From positions 31,506 through 95,505 of the forward strand of contig CAZPHC010000024.1 in NCBI GenBank assembly GCA_964586155.1: 64,000 nt of DNA. The letters are read 5' to 3'. The translations under genes and the position numbers were made by a program. Positions 44,752 through 52,819 of the stretch are shown here, in pieces. Source of the DNA: SXNM01 sp964586155 (lineage in GTDB: Bacteria; Myxococcota_A; UBA9042). How positions within the stretch are numbered: position 1 is the stretch's first letter; every line of letters starts with the position of its first letter. The notes below the pieces were generated by a model, which made no database searches, was not told where the DNA came from, and worked only from the letters and a program-made list of their open reading frames with translations.

Positions 44752-45912
44752 CTACACCGCGAGCTCCGGCCGTTTGCCGTGGCTCTCTTTGCTGTGGTAG
44801 CGCTTGGCGCGCTTGTCGCTGCCGTAGAGGCTGCCGATCTTGTTGCGGCCGATCCGGGTGCCGGTCGACATCGCCTGCGGCGCGTTCGGATCGCCGACGT
44901 TGTGCCACTCCGAGACCAGGGCCTTGTCGCCGGCGTTGTGGCTCTGGTTGCCGCGGATCACGTTGTCGTTCGAGCCGTTCGACACGCGGATCGCGTCGCC
45001 TGACACGGTGTCGAAGCGGTTGTTGCGGATCGTGTTCCGCGAGCTCTGGTTGTTCATGTAGATGGCGTGGATCAGCTTGGGCCCGTCGCGACCTTCGTTG
45101 AAGGCGCCGGGAACGATGCCGTTTTCCAAGCCGCGGAACGTGCAGTCCTCGATCGTCGAGTCGCTGACGCCGCGCATCATCACGCCGCCGGCGCCGAAGC
45201 GCATCTTGGCCCAGTTGGCGTCACCCGGGGCGCTGTGCTTGCTGCCGAGGCCGGCAAAACGCACGCCCTGCAGGTGGGCGCCGCTGACGAAGGCGTTGTG
45301 GCCGCCGTCCCAGCGGTTGTCGGCGCCGGCCTTCTGCTGCGGCGAGATCTCGATGCCACCGGACTCGAAGCCGCGGATCGTGATGTTGCGCACGTCGAGG
45401 TTGGCGGCCGCCGGGCGATCGGCGCTGGTCTGGTCGCCGACGGCTGGCCGGTACGACAGGAAGTAGCCCGGCGTCGGGCGTCCGCCGTGGGTGCCGTTGA
45501 CCGCGCCGCCGTAGCCGTCGAGCACGATCCGCTGGTTCGGCTTGTAGTAGTGCCAGAGGGTCTGCGCTCGCGGGCGCGCCGCGGCCCCGGGCGTCAACCG
45601 GACGACGATCTCGGGCACCTCAGGCTGCGTCGCGAGCAGGAAGTCGTGGACCTCGGTCAAGGTCGCGAAGCGCTGGCCCAGGACCTCGAACTGCGCTGGC
45701 GGTGCCGCCGCGCCTGCGCCGGCCTCCCCAGCAGCACCGGGCCTGTTCGCGCCGTGCTTGGCGTCGGGCTGGACCAGGGCGCGCTGCTCGGCGTAGGGCT
45801 TGCCGCGCAGCGAATCGGCCAGGCCGCCCGCCGGCGCGGGCGTCGCCGCCGCGCCCGGCTTGCCGCCGGCGACGTCGCTGGCCTTGTCGTTCTTCGGCTC
45901 GAGCCGTGCCAT
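44752..45912 (-). CDS. Right-handed parallel beta-helix protein
   Basis: A 386-residue protein. Residues ~1-70 are an Ala/Pro/Gly-rich, probably disordered lead containing SLRGKPYAEQRALVQP. Then a beta-helix (pectate-lyase-like/NosD-type) runs from ~75 to 370. Its coils are marked by NLDVRNITIRGFESGGIEI, VMMRGVSDSTIEDCTFRG, SSRNTIRNNRFDTVSGDAIRV and SNDNVIRGNQSHNAGD. These folds occur in polysaccharide lyases, adhesins and phage tailspikes; no lyase Lys/Arg/Asp set is recognisable. No signal peptide is seen, which is unusual for this fold. The lead motif resembles a short motif I associate with proteins near DUF4157-type toxins and contractile-injection cargo in Myxococcota, but that link is from memory and unproven. 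It is convergent with the WD40 kinase. Confidence 0.75.
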   Translation of the reverse strand: MARLEPKNDKASDVAGGKPGAAATPAPAGGLADSLRGKPYAEQRALVQPDAKHGANRPGAAGEAGAGAAAPPAQFEVLGQRFATLTEVHDFLLATQPEVPEIVVRLTPGAAARPRAQTLWHYYKPNQRIVLDGYGGAVNGTHGGRPTPGYFLSYRPAVGDQTSADRPAAANLDVRNITIRGFESGGIEISPQQKAGADNRWDGGHNAFVSGAHLQGVRFAGLGSKHSAPGDANWAKMRFGAGGVMMRGVSDSTIEDCTFRGLENGIVPGAFNEGRDGPKLIHAIYMNNQSSRNTIRNNRFDTVSGDAIRVSNGSNDNVIRGNQSHNAGDKALVSEWHNVGDPNAPQAMSTGTRIGRNKIGSLYGSDKRAKRYHSKESHGKRPELAV

Positions 45913-46050
45913 GGTCGCACCCGTCCGGGCCCGCGCCGCCGGCGCCGCCCTGGATCCCGCTTGTACGGCTCCGAACCCGCGGCGACAAGCGCGAAGCGGC
46001 CGGGCGTTGCAGGCATCGGGTTCACAGACCCCGCTGACGCCGCGGCGCGG

Positions 46051-47670
46051 TCAGGAGCTGCACGAGAGCATGGAGCAGCCGGCGCGGTGGCGCGCCCATT
46101 CGGGCCGCTTGGCCATCCAGCGCACGTCGTCTGGCACCTCGTACGGCCGGCGCAGGGCGTCGAGCAGCTCATCGATGCCGCCCGCGTCGCCTTGCTCTGC
46201 GCGGTCGATCGCGAGCTGGGCCAGGTAGTTGCGCGGCACCACGGCGGGGTTCACCGCGTGCATCGCGGCGCGCCGCTCGTGGTCCGACCGGCCGAGCGCG
46301 ACGACGCGTCGGCGGTAGCGCTGCAGCCACGCCCGCAGCGCGCTGCCGGCCGAGGTCGGGCGATCGTCGTCGAAGGCAGCGCGGTCGTAGAAGGCGTCGG
46401 CGAACCCGGCCCAGCCGGCCTGGTCCGCCGCGCCGTCCGCGCCGGATGCTGCATCGGTCGCGCCCCAGTCGCCCAACGCGCGGAACAGCAGCGTCATGTC
46501 GATCTCGCTGGCGGCGAAGACGCGCCAGAGCCCCTCGGCGATCGCGGCGTCCTCGTCGTCGTCGAGCGAGCGCAGGCCGAGCTTGGCCGCGACCATCGCT
46601 GCGTGCTCGCGCGCGCTCTGCCGCACCGCGCGATCGAGCACCTCCTGCAACGGCGTGACCTCGCGGACGAGCGGGTGCAGCGCGTTGGCCAGCTGCACGA
46701 GGTTCCACAGCACGACGTCGCGCTGCGCGCCGAAGCGGTAGCGGCGGCCGTGGGCGTCGGTCGTGTTCGGCGTCCAGTCCGGATCGTAGCCCTCGAGCCA
46801 GCCGTAGGGGCCGTAGTCGATGGTCAGGCCGAGCAGCGAGAGGTTGTCGGTGTTGAGCACGCCGTGGACGAAGCCGACGCGTTGCCAATGCACCGCCAGC
46901 GTCACCGAGCGCTGGCAGACGCGATCCAGCAGCGCGATGGCCGCGTCGCGCTCAGGCAGCTGCGCCAGGTCCGGCTCGTGGCGGCGCAGGACGTGCCGCA
47001 GCATCGCCCGCAGCGGCTCGAGCTCGCCCTGGGCCGCCAGGATCTCGAAGTGGCCCACGCGCAGGAACGACGGCGCGACCCGGCAGACGATCGCGCCGGG
47101 TTCTGGCGCCGCCCGGCCGTCGTAGAACATGTCGCGCACCACGGGATCGCCGGTCGCGACCAACGAGAGCGCCCGCGTCGTCGGCACCCCCAGGTGTGCC
47201 ATCGCCTCGGAGCAGATCAGCTCGCGGATCGAGGACCGCAGCACGGCGCGGCCGTCGCCGCCGCGCGAGTACGGTGTGCGGCCCGCACCCTTGAGCTGCA
47301 ACTCCCAGCGCCCGCCGTCGGGTGCCAGCACCTCGCCGAGGCTGATCGCCCGGCCGTCCCCGAGCTGGCCCGCCCAGTTGCCGAATTGGTGGCCACCGTA
47401 GCGCCAGGCGAAGGGATCGCTGCCCGGAACGAGCTGGTTGCCGGCCAGCGCCGCGGCGGCTTCGGCGCGCTGCGCCGGATCCAGGGCCGTCGGCAGCCCG
47501 AGCAAGGCGGCGACCTCCGGGACCCAGGTGAGCAGCTCCGGCGCCGCGACGGGCGTCGGCAGCACCCGCGACGCGCAGACCCCAGGCCGTGCGCGCGGGA
47601 CGTTGCGCGGATCGGCGTCGAGCGGCAGCTCGCGTAGCGCGGAGTTGTCGAACCGGAGGGCATCGAGCAT
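46051..47670 (-). CDS. selO: Protein adenylyltransferase SelO (YdiU)
   Basis: A 539-residue member of the SelO/YdiU pseudokinase-fold family, which transfers AMP from ATP to Ser/Thr/Tyr on target proteins. Family landmarks are YGGHQFGNWAGQLGDGRAI, LQLKGAGRTPYSRGGDGRAV, RSSIRELICSEAMAHLGVPTTRALSLV (quoted across two blocks), GVLNTDNLSLLGLTIDYGPYGW and DPDWTPNTTD. The C-terminus is SCSS. The Cys three from the end is where eukaryotic SelO has selenocysteine, the residue thought to form a redox bridge. The ATG at 47670 starts LDALRFDNSALREL, the usual opening. GGAGG is about ten bases upstream. It probably acts in redox homeostasis, alone in its transcript. Confidence 0.93.
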   Translation of the reverse strand: MLDALRFDNSALRELPLDADPRNVPRARPGVCASRVLPTPVAAPELLTWVPEVAALLGLPTALDPAQRAEAAAALAGNQLVPGSDPFAWRYGGHQFGNWAGQLGDGRAISLGEVLAPDGGRWELQLKGAGRTPYSRGGDGRAVLRSSIRELICSEAMAHLGVPTTRALSLVATGDPVVRDMFYDGRAAPEPGAIVCRVAPSFLRVGHFEILAAQGELEPLRAMLRHVLRRHEPDLAQLPERDAAIALLDRVCQRSVTLAVHWQRVGFVHGVLNTDNLSLLGLTIDYGPYGWLEGYDPDWTPNTTDAHGRRYRFGAQRDVVLWNLVQLANALHPLVREVTPLQEVLDRAVRQSAREHAAMVAAKLGLRSLDDDEDAAIAEGLWRVFAASEIDMTLLFRALGDWGATDAASGADGAADQAGWAGFADAFYDRAAFDDDRPTSAGSALRAWLQRYRRRVVALGRSDHERRAAMHAVNPAVVPRNYLAQLAIDRAEQGDAGGIDELLDALRRPYEVPDDVRWMAKRPEWARHRAGCSMLSCSS

Positions 47671-48027
47671 GGACAACGGGCCTCCAGGTGGCGGGCAGGA
47701 GCGGGCGCGCTTGCGGCGCGTCTGCGGCCCCGCTTGTAGCCTCGCCGTGCCTCCCTTGCCGATCGTTCGCCGGGATCTGGCAACAAAAACGGCGCGCAGC
47801 GATGTCGTCTCCGATGGGCTCGCCGTGTGGCCGGCGCCGTGTGGCCGTCGCTGCTGCCGACGGCAGGCCCGGCCCGGCCCCGCCGTGGCAGGGGCAGGCG
47901 CAGCGTCGCGCGCTGTCGCACGATCGCCGGCCGGGCCGCGGAAGATCGCTTGCAAGCTCCGTCGATCTGGCACAACCTGACGATGCTTCCGCGTTCGAAC
48001 GCACCCGCGTGCCGACAGGAGGGCGCC
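47671..48027. other. Divergent intergenic region, 357 bases
   Basis: This spacer separates selO and the PilZ gene, which point away from each other, so it should hold both promoters. A short direct repeat, GTGTGGCCG, occurs twice within 47820-47850. No convincing -35/-10 pair, sigma-54 site, riboswitch or small gene could be recognised. Confidence 0.3.
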
Positions 48028-49242
48028 ATGACGATGAGCGACCGCCGAGCCGTGCCGAGGCAGCCGGCGCGCCTGACGCTGGCGCTCCGCGTCGGCGACG
48101 GCTACGAACCGCTGCAGACCCGTGACGTCAGCGCGACGGGTGCCTTCGTCGTCTGCAAGGCGTCGCGTCGCGCCGGCGAGATCCTGCAGCTGCAGCATCG
48201 TCCGGAGCACCCCGAGCTTCGAGTCGACGTGCGGGCGCTCGTCGTCCGGGTGGCCGAGCCGGCCGCCGCCGACTTCGGCATGGGCGTCGTCTGGCTCGAC
48301 GCACGCTCGACCAGCACCACCGCCATCACCGGATTCCTGCGCGAGAGCCTCGGCCTCGGGCCCGGCGCGATCGCCGCGATCTCGGGCAACGTCTACATCT
48401 TCGAGGCCGCGCGCCAGCTGCTGGGATCGCTGCACAGCGGCGGCCACGCGCCGCAACCGGCCCAGGCCCTGGGCCGCCACGCGCCGTCGGGGCGCACCGA
48501 GGTCGTCGGGTTCCGCGCGGCGATGGGCAGCCAGGCGTCAGCGGTCGCGCCAGCCGACACGCCGGCCGTTCCGACCATGCCCGCGTTCGCGCCGCGAGCA
48601 CCGACGCCAGCGCAGCCGCTGCGCGCGGTGCCGCAGGGGAGGGTCTCGTCGGCCGCGACGCCGATCGCGCTCGGGGCGGGGCCGGTCGTGGCCCCCGCCG
48701 CCGACGTGGCCGAGTCCTTGCCGCGATCGCCACGCCTCGACCCCCATGGCCGCGACAAGCGGACCACGAGCCCGGAGCGCGGCAAGGTCCGGGCCGATCG
48801 GACCGCCGACCCGCAGGGCGTCGAACCGCGCAGCGCCGAGCACGATGCGCCGGGGCCGGCCCGACGCGCGATGCCCTTCGTCAGCGACGACGCGCTGCGG
48901 CAGCGTGCCCTGATCGGGACGCGCCCGCGGGTCGCCGCGCCGAGCCACGCGTCGTCCGGCCACGCGGAGCCTGTCCGCGCTGTGGGCCGACCGCCCTCGG
49001 AGGTCGTGGCCGCCCATGTGGCGGCAGAGCCCACACGCCAGGCCGCGCATGCCTCGGAGTCTGGGGTCTTTCGCGCTCTGCGCACGTTCACCGGCAAGCT
49101 GCGTGGACGCTCGGACGGGCCAGTGCCGTTGGGCAAGATGGCGGTGTCGCCAGACGGTCGCTTCTACACCGCCGGCCATGGGGCCATCCCGGACGGGGGC
49201 GAGCCGCTCGAGTCGACGAACACGGACGACGACGAGGGCTGA
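48028..49242 (+). CDS. PilZ-domain c-di-GMP-binding protein with long disordered tail
   Basis: A 404-residue protein. The first ~110 residues are a PilZ domain with both c-di-GMP motifs intact: RxxxR (Arg7-Arg11 in RRAVPR) and D-x-S-x-x-G (Asp33, Ser35, Gly38 in DVSATG). MGVVWLD closes the barrel. Residues ~150-350 are Ala/Pro/Arg-rich and low in hydrophobics, likely disordered. The end (GKMAVSPDGRFYTAGHGAIPDG...) is acidic. PilZ proteins pass the c-di-GMP level to motility, adhesion or secretion systems; the partner is not encoded nearby. An exact AGGAGG lies just upstream of the ATG at 48028. Confidence 0.88.
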   Translation: MTMSDRRAVPRQPARLTLALRVGDGYEPLQTRDVSATGAFVVCKASRRAGEILQLQHRPEHPELRVDVRALVVRVAEPAAADFGMGVVWLDARSTSTTAITGFLRESLGLGPGAIAAISGNVYIFEAARQLLGSLHSGGHAPQPAQALGRHAPSGRTEVVGFRAAMGSQASAVAPADTPAVPTMPAFAPRAPTPAQPLRAVPQGRVSSAATPIALGAGPVVAPAADVAESLPRSPRLDPHGRDKRTTSPERGKVRADRTADPQGVEPRSAEHDAPGPARRAMPFVSDDALRQRALIGTRPRVAAPSHASSGHAEPVRAVGRPPSEVVAAHVAAEPTRQAAHASESGVFRALRTFTGKLRGRSDGPVPLGKMAVSPDGRFYTAGHGAIPDGGEPLESTNTDDDEG

Positions 49243-49370
49243 CACTGCCTGCCCGTCCCGCCGTCGAGGCGGCGACGCGCTGCGGTTCCGTGGCGCGCGT
49301 CGAGGCACCTGCCCATCGAATCGTGCTATATGCCGCCTCGTCGCGCGCCCACAGCGCCCGGGAGGTCGAG

Positions 49371-50360
49371 ATGAACGCCTGGCAGATGACCCGCTATGCG
49401 GGCGTGGACGGCCTGCGCTACGCCGACATCGCCGTGCCGACGCCGGGGCCCGGCGAGCTGCGGTTCGTGGTCGAGGCCTCCTCGGTCAACCCCATCGACT
49501 GGAAGTTGGCCAAGGGCATGTTGCGCTGGATCCGGCCGATGCGCTTGCCGTGGACGCCGACCTTCGACGGCGCGGGCCACGTCGACGCCGTCGGTCCCGG
49601 CGTGCAGGGCTGGGCGGTCGGAGATCGCGTGGCCACGCGCATCGGCAGCAAGGGGGGCGGGGCGGCGGCGGAGCTCGCGGTCGCCAACGTCGTACACTGC
49701 GCTCGCGTGCCCGACGGCGTGGACATCGAGGCTGCTGCCGCCGTCCCCCTGGCCGGCATGACGGCGTGGCAGGGGCTCTTCGACGCCGGCGGCATGGCGC
49801 ACGACGCGGCGGGCCTGCGCGTGCTGATCATCGGCGCCGCGGGCGGGGTCGGCCACCTCGCGGTCCAGCTCGCCGTCGAGACCGGTGCGGAGGTCATCGG
49901 CGCCTGCAGCACGGCCAACGTCGACCGGGTGCGCAGCCTCGGCGTGCTCGACGTCATCGACTACCGCGAGGAGCCCGACTATGGGCGCTGTGGCCCCTAT
50001 GACGTCGTGTACGACACGGTCGGCGTCGGCCTCGACGCGAGCCGCCGCTTCCTCAAGCCGGGCGCTGTCTACCTGACGCCGTTTCCGAAGCCGGGGGACA
50101 TCGTGGCGGCGGCGGCCAGCCGGCTCGGACTCGGTCCGCGCGTCCGGCTCGTCATGTTGAAGCCGACCGGAGCCAACCTCGCGCAGCTGCTCGAACGCCT
50201 CGCCGACGGCCGGCTGAAGGTCTGGATCGACAGCCGCTTCGACGCTGACGCCTTGCCCGACGCGTGGCGTCGCAGCATGAGCGGCCGTGCTGTCGGCAAG
50301 ATCGTCGTCCGAGGTCGCTCTGCTGACGCGAACGCGTCGATCCGCGGCGATCCTCGTTGA
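49371..50360 (+). CDS. MDR-superfamily NAD(P)-dependent oxidoreductase, quinone-oxidoreductase-like
   Basis: A 329-residue medium-chain dehydrogenase/reductase. The GroES-like N-terminal domain has PGPGELRFVVEASSVNPIDWKLAKG. The Rossmann domain follows with the nucleotide motif IIGAAGGVGHLAVQLA (Ala-x-x-Gly-x-x-Gly). The structural and catalytic zinc Cys ligands of alcohol dehydrogenases are absent, so this belongs to the zinc-free quinone reductase/enoyl reductase-like branch. The end (DANASIRGDPR) is not conserved. It is expected to reduce a small carbonyl or enone with NADPH; the substrate is unknown. The ATG at 49371 has GGAGG about five bases upstream. Confidence 0.88.
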   Translation: MNAWQMTRYAGVDGLRYADIAVPTPGPGELRFVVEASSVNPIDWKLAKGMLRWIRPMRLPWTPTFDGAGHVDAVGPGVQGWAVGDRVATRIGSKGGGAAAELAVANVVHCARVPDGVDIEAAAAVPLAGMTAWQGLFDAGGMAHDAAGLRVLIIGAAGGVGHLAVQLAVETGAEVIGACSTANVDRVRSLGVLDVIDYREEPDYGRCGPYDVVYDTVGVGLDASRRFLKPGAVYLTPFPKPGDIVAAAASRLGLGPRVRLVMLKPTGANLAQLLERLADGRLKVWIDSRFDADALPDAWRRSMSGRAVGKIVVRGRSADANASIRGDPR

Positions 50361-50547
50361 CCGGCGTGGCGTGGACTGGCACTCTGCCAGCGACTGGATG
50401 TTGTCGATCGCGAACGGAAGTGGTGGCCGAGGCCACCAAGAAACGACGCGCGGCCGCCTGGCGGGTGGTGCGTCAAGCGAGACCGGGCCGAACGACGGCC
50501 CACGAGACTTCGTTGCGGCCGGGATCGGCCGCGTCCCTGGGGGTGGC

Positions 50548-52629
50548 ATGAAGTGGTACATGAAGGGCTCGGTGGCTGCGATCGGCCTGCTTCTCGCGAT
50601 GGTCGCGGGTCCGGCCGTCGCGGCGCAACCTGCCACGGCGCTCGTCGACGGCGTCCTGACTTCGTCGGGCGGCAGCCCCGCAGCCGACGGTGACTACGAC
50701 CTGACCTTCGCGATCTACGACGCCGCGACCGCTGGCACGCTGGCCTGGTCCGAGACGGCCAAGGTCAAGCTCGCCGGTGGCCGCTTCCAGCACGCCCTCG
50801 GCTCGGTCACTGCGATCGACGCCGCCAAGCTCGCCGCCCTCGGCAAGCAGTGGCTCTCGGTCAAGGTCGGCGCCGATCCCGAGCTGCCGCGCCAGCCGCT
50901 GCACAGCACGATCTTCGCGCTGTACGCCGGCGAGGCCGCCAAGGTCTCGTGCGATGGCTGCGTCGGCGCCAACCAGCTGGCCAACGGCAGCATCGCCGCG
51001 GCGAAGATCGGCTTCAACTACGCCGGCAGCTCGACCAAGGGCGGCCCGGCGGTCGAGCTCGAGTGCACCGCCTGCGTCGGCGTGGCCGAGATGAAGTTCG
51101 ACGGCGACGTCGACCTCGCCGGCAACTCGATCAAGGCCAAGAACGGCACCTTCAGCGGCGATCTGGTCGCCGCCACCGTGACCGCGACCAGCTTCGCCGG
51201 CGACGGCAGCAAGCTCACCGGCATCAAGACCCCGAGCGGCGAGTGCAAGAACGCGGGCGAGGTGGTCAAGGGCATCAACTCGGACGGCTCGCTCAAGTGC
51301 GTGGCGGCCATGGACCCGACCGCGCTGCCCAAGGACGGCATCGACGAGATCAGCAATGGCCTCGTGAGCAACCAGTTCGTCGACACCATCGCCGGCGCGT
51401 CGGGCATCGCCATCCCCGACAACACGGGCTCGGACGCCAACGCGACCCTGACCTTCCCGGACATCGGCATCGCGCAGACGTTCGAGCTCTCGGTCGACGT
51501 CGCCAACACCGACCTGTCCAAGGTCGCGATGGTGGTGCTGCCGCCGGACGACAAGAAGACGGGCTGGACGCTGTGCGACCCCTGCGGCAAGACCGACGAG
51601 AAGTCGTACAAGGTCACGTTCAGCAAGGACAACATGCCCAAGAGCGGCGACCTGACGGCTTGGATCGGCGCCAACCCCAAGGGCACCTGGAACCTCAAGG
51701 TCATCGACACGGGCTACTGCGTTCCGCAGGCTCCGGGCAACGCGGCGCTGTGCAACACGACCAACAAGACCGACGGCTCGATCGTGTCCTGGAACATCAA
51801 GATCCAGACGCTCTCGAACAAGAAGATCAAGATGGGCGGCGACCTCTACGTCGACGGCAAGATCTGGGGCAAGGACAACGGCCACGGCGTTCCGGGCGGC
51901 CCGCTGGTCGTCGGCAGCTCGGTCAAGCTTGGCGACGACACGGCCACCTGTGACGCCGGTCGCGCCGGCGCGCTCAAGTACGCTGGCGGCTACGTCTCGC
52001 TGTGCACGCCGGATGGCTGGGTGCGCATCTCGCAGCCGAGCAACTTCCCCGGCAGCAAGCTGATCAGCGCCGACGACGCCGTGACCATCAACAGCTGGGT
52101 CGGCAACCCCTCGATGAAGTGGAAGCTCTGCTACCGGTACTCGGACAACACCAAGAACGCTTCGACCTTCCACAACAACTGCAACTTCAAGGGCCCGACC
52201 GTCGTGGTCGCCAAGCTCAACACGGGCCGGCTGGTTGGTGGTTACGCTTCCTGCCCCTGGCACAACAACTACAACAGCTACACCTACCACTGCAAAGGTT
52301 CGTTCTTGTTCAGCCTGACCAATGGCCACCGCTACGCCAAGAAGGACTACTACACGGGCAGCTCCGCGTCCTTCTCCCACGCCTACGGCATCTACAACCA
52401 CGGCAGCTACGGCCCGTGCTTCGGTGGCGGCCACGACTTCTGCTTCAACAGCAGCAACATGGCGTCCGGCTACTCGAACCTCGGCCACGACTACGAGTGC
52501 CGCAAGGTGGTCAACGGCGACAACGGCTACAGCGGCTACGGGACCGCAGCCTGTCGTGACGACTTCACCGGCGCGTACAACTGGAGCACCACGGACTTCG
52601 AAGTCTGGTACCAGGAGACCTACCAGTAG
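50548..52629 (+). CDS. Secreted protein with proprotein-convertase P-domain and TLDc domain
   Basis: A 693-residue exported protein. Residues 1-26 are a signal peptide ending AVAAQ. Residues ~30-140 are a beta domain of the type that starts bacterial tail-fibre-like surface proteins (DGVLTSSGG...DYDLTFAIYDA). Residues ~285-420 match a P/Homo B domain: AIPDNTGSDANATLTFPDIG, ELSVDVANTDLSKVAMVVL, and a GTWNLKVIDT...SIVSWNIKIQ end. Residues ~505-693 match a TLDc domain: WKLCYRYSDNTKNASTFHNN, GPTVVVAKLNTGRLVGGYAS, GSFLFSL, YGPCFGGGHDFCF and SNLGHDYEC. TLDc is mainly a eukaryotic intracellular domain (OXR1, TBC1D24) that can bind V-ATPase. A secreted, Cys-rich bacterial copy is unusual. Function unknown. 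Confidence 0.8.
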   Translation: MKWYMKGSVAAIGLLLAMVAGPAVAAQPATALVDGVLTSSGGSPAADGDYDLTFAIYDAATAGTLAWSETAKVKLAGGRFQHALGSVTAIDAAKLAALGKQWLSVKVGADPELPRQPLHSTIFALYAGEAAKVSCDGCVGANQLANGSIAAAKIGFNYAGSSTKGGPAVELECTACVGVAEMKFDGDVDLAGNSIKAKNGTFSGDLVAATVTATSFAGDGSKLTGIKTPSGECKNAGEVVKGINSDGSLKCVAAMDPTALPKDGIDEISNGLVSNQFVDTIAGASGIAIPDNTGSDANATLTFPDIGIAQTFELSVDVANTDLSKVAMVVLPPDDKKTGWTLCDPCGKTDEKSYKVTFSKDNMPKSGDLTAWIGANPKGTWNLKVIDTGYCVPQAPGNAALCNTTNKTDGSIVSWNIKIQTLSNKKIKMGGDLYVDGKIWGKDNGHGVPGGPLVVGSSVKLGDDTATCDAGRAGALKYAGGYVSLCTPDGWVRISQPSNFPGSKLISADDAVTINSWVGNPSMKWKLCYRYSDNTKNASTFHNNCNFKGPTVVVAKLNTGRLVGGYASCPWHNNYNSYTYHCKGSFLFSLTNGHRYAKKDYYTGSSASFSHAYGIYNHGSYGPCFGGGHDFCFNSSNMASGYSNLGHDYECRKVVNGDNGYSGYGTAACRDDFTGAYNWSTTDFEVWYQETYQ

Positions 52630-52687
52630 GTCGCAATCCGCATCCCGACTCGGTGCCGCGCGTCACGTTGCGCAGCACCGACGACAC

Positions 52688-52709
52688 GCCGGGCTCTCGT
52701 CGGCCCGGT
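52688..52709 (+). terminator. Candidate stem-loop downstream of the TLDc gene
   Basis: CCGGGC (52689-52694) can pair with GCCCGG (52703-52708) across an eight-base loop, with a flanking G-U pair, 60 bases after the TLDc gene stop. A short T/C-rich stretch follows but no real U-tract, so termination is weakly supported. Confidence 0.25.
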
Positions 52710-52819
52710 CGTTCCTCCCGCGACTGGACGTGCCCGCCGGCTCTTGGTACTCCCCAGGGCGGGGGCCGTTCCATGTCGGCGTCCGACCTGTCGAACCCTC
52801 GCAGGACCGGAGGAACGCC

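Noticed and set aside
47969..47995. TGGCAC motif as sigma-54 site before the PilZ gene
   Set aside because: The GC element is not at the required distance from GG.
50377..50392. Sigma-54-like site TGGCACTCTGCCAGCG upstream of the TLDc gene
   Set aside because: GG and GC have the right spacing but the -12 half (CAGCG) is far from TTGCW; such matches arise by chance in GC-rich DNA.
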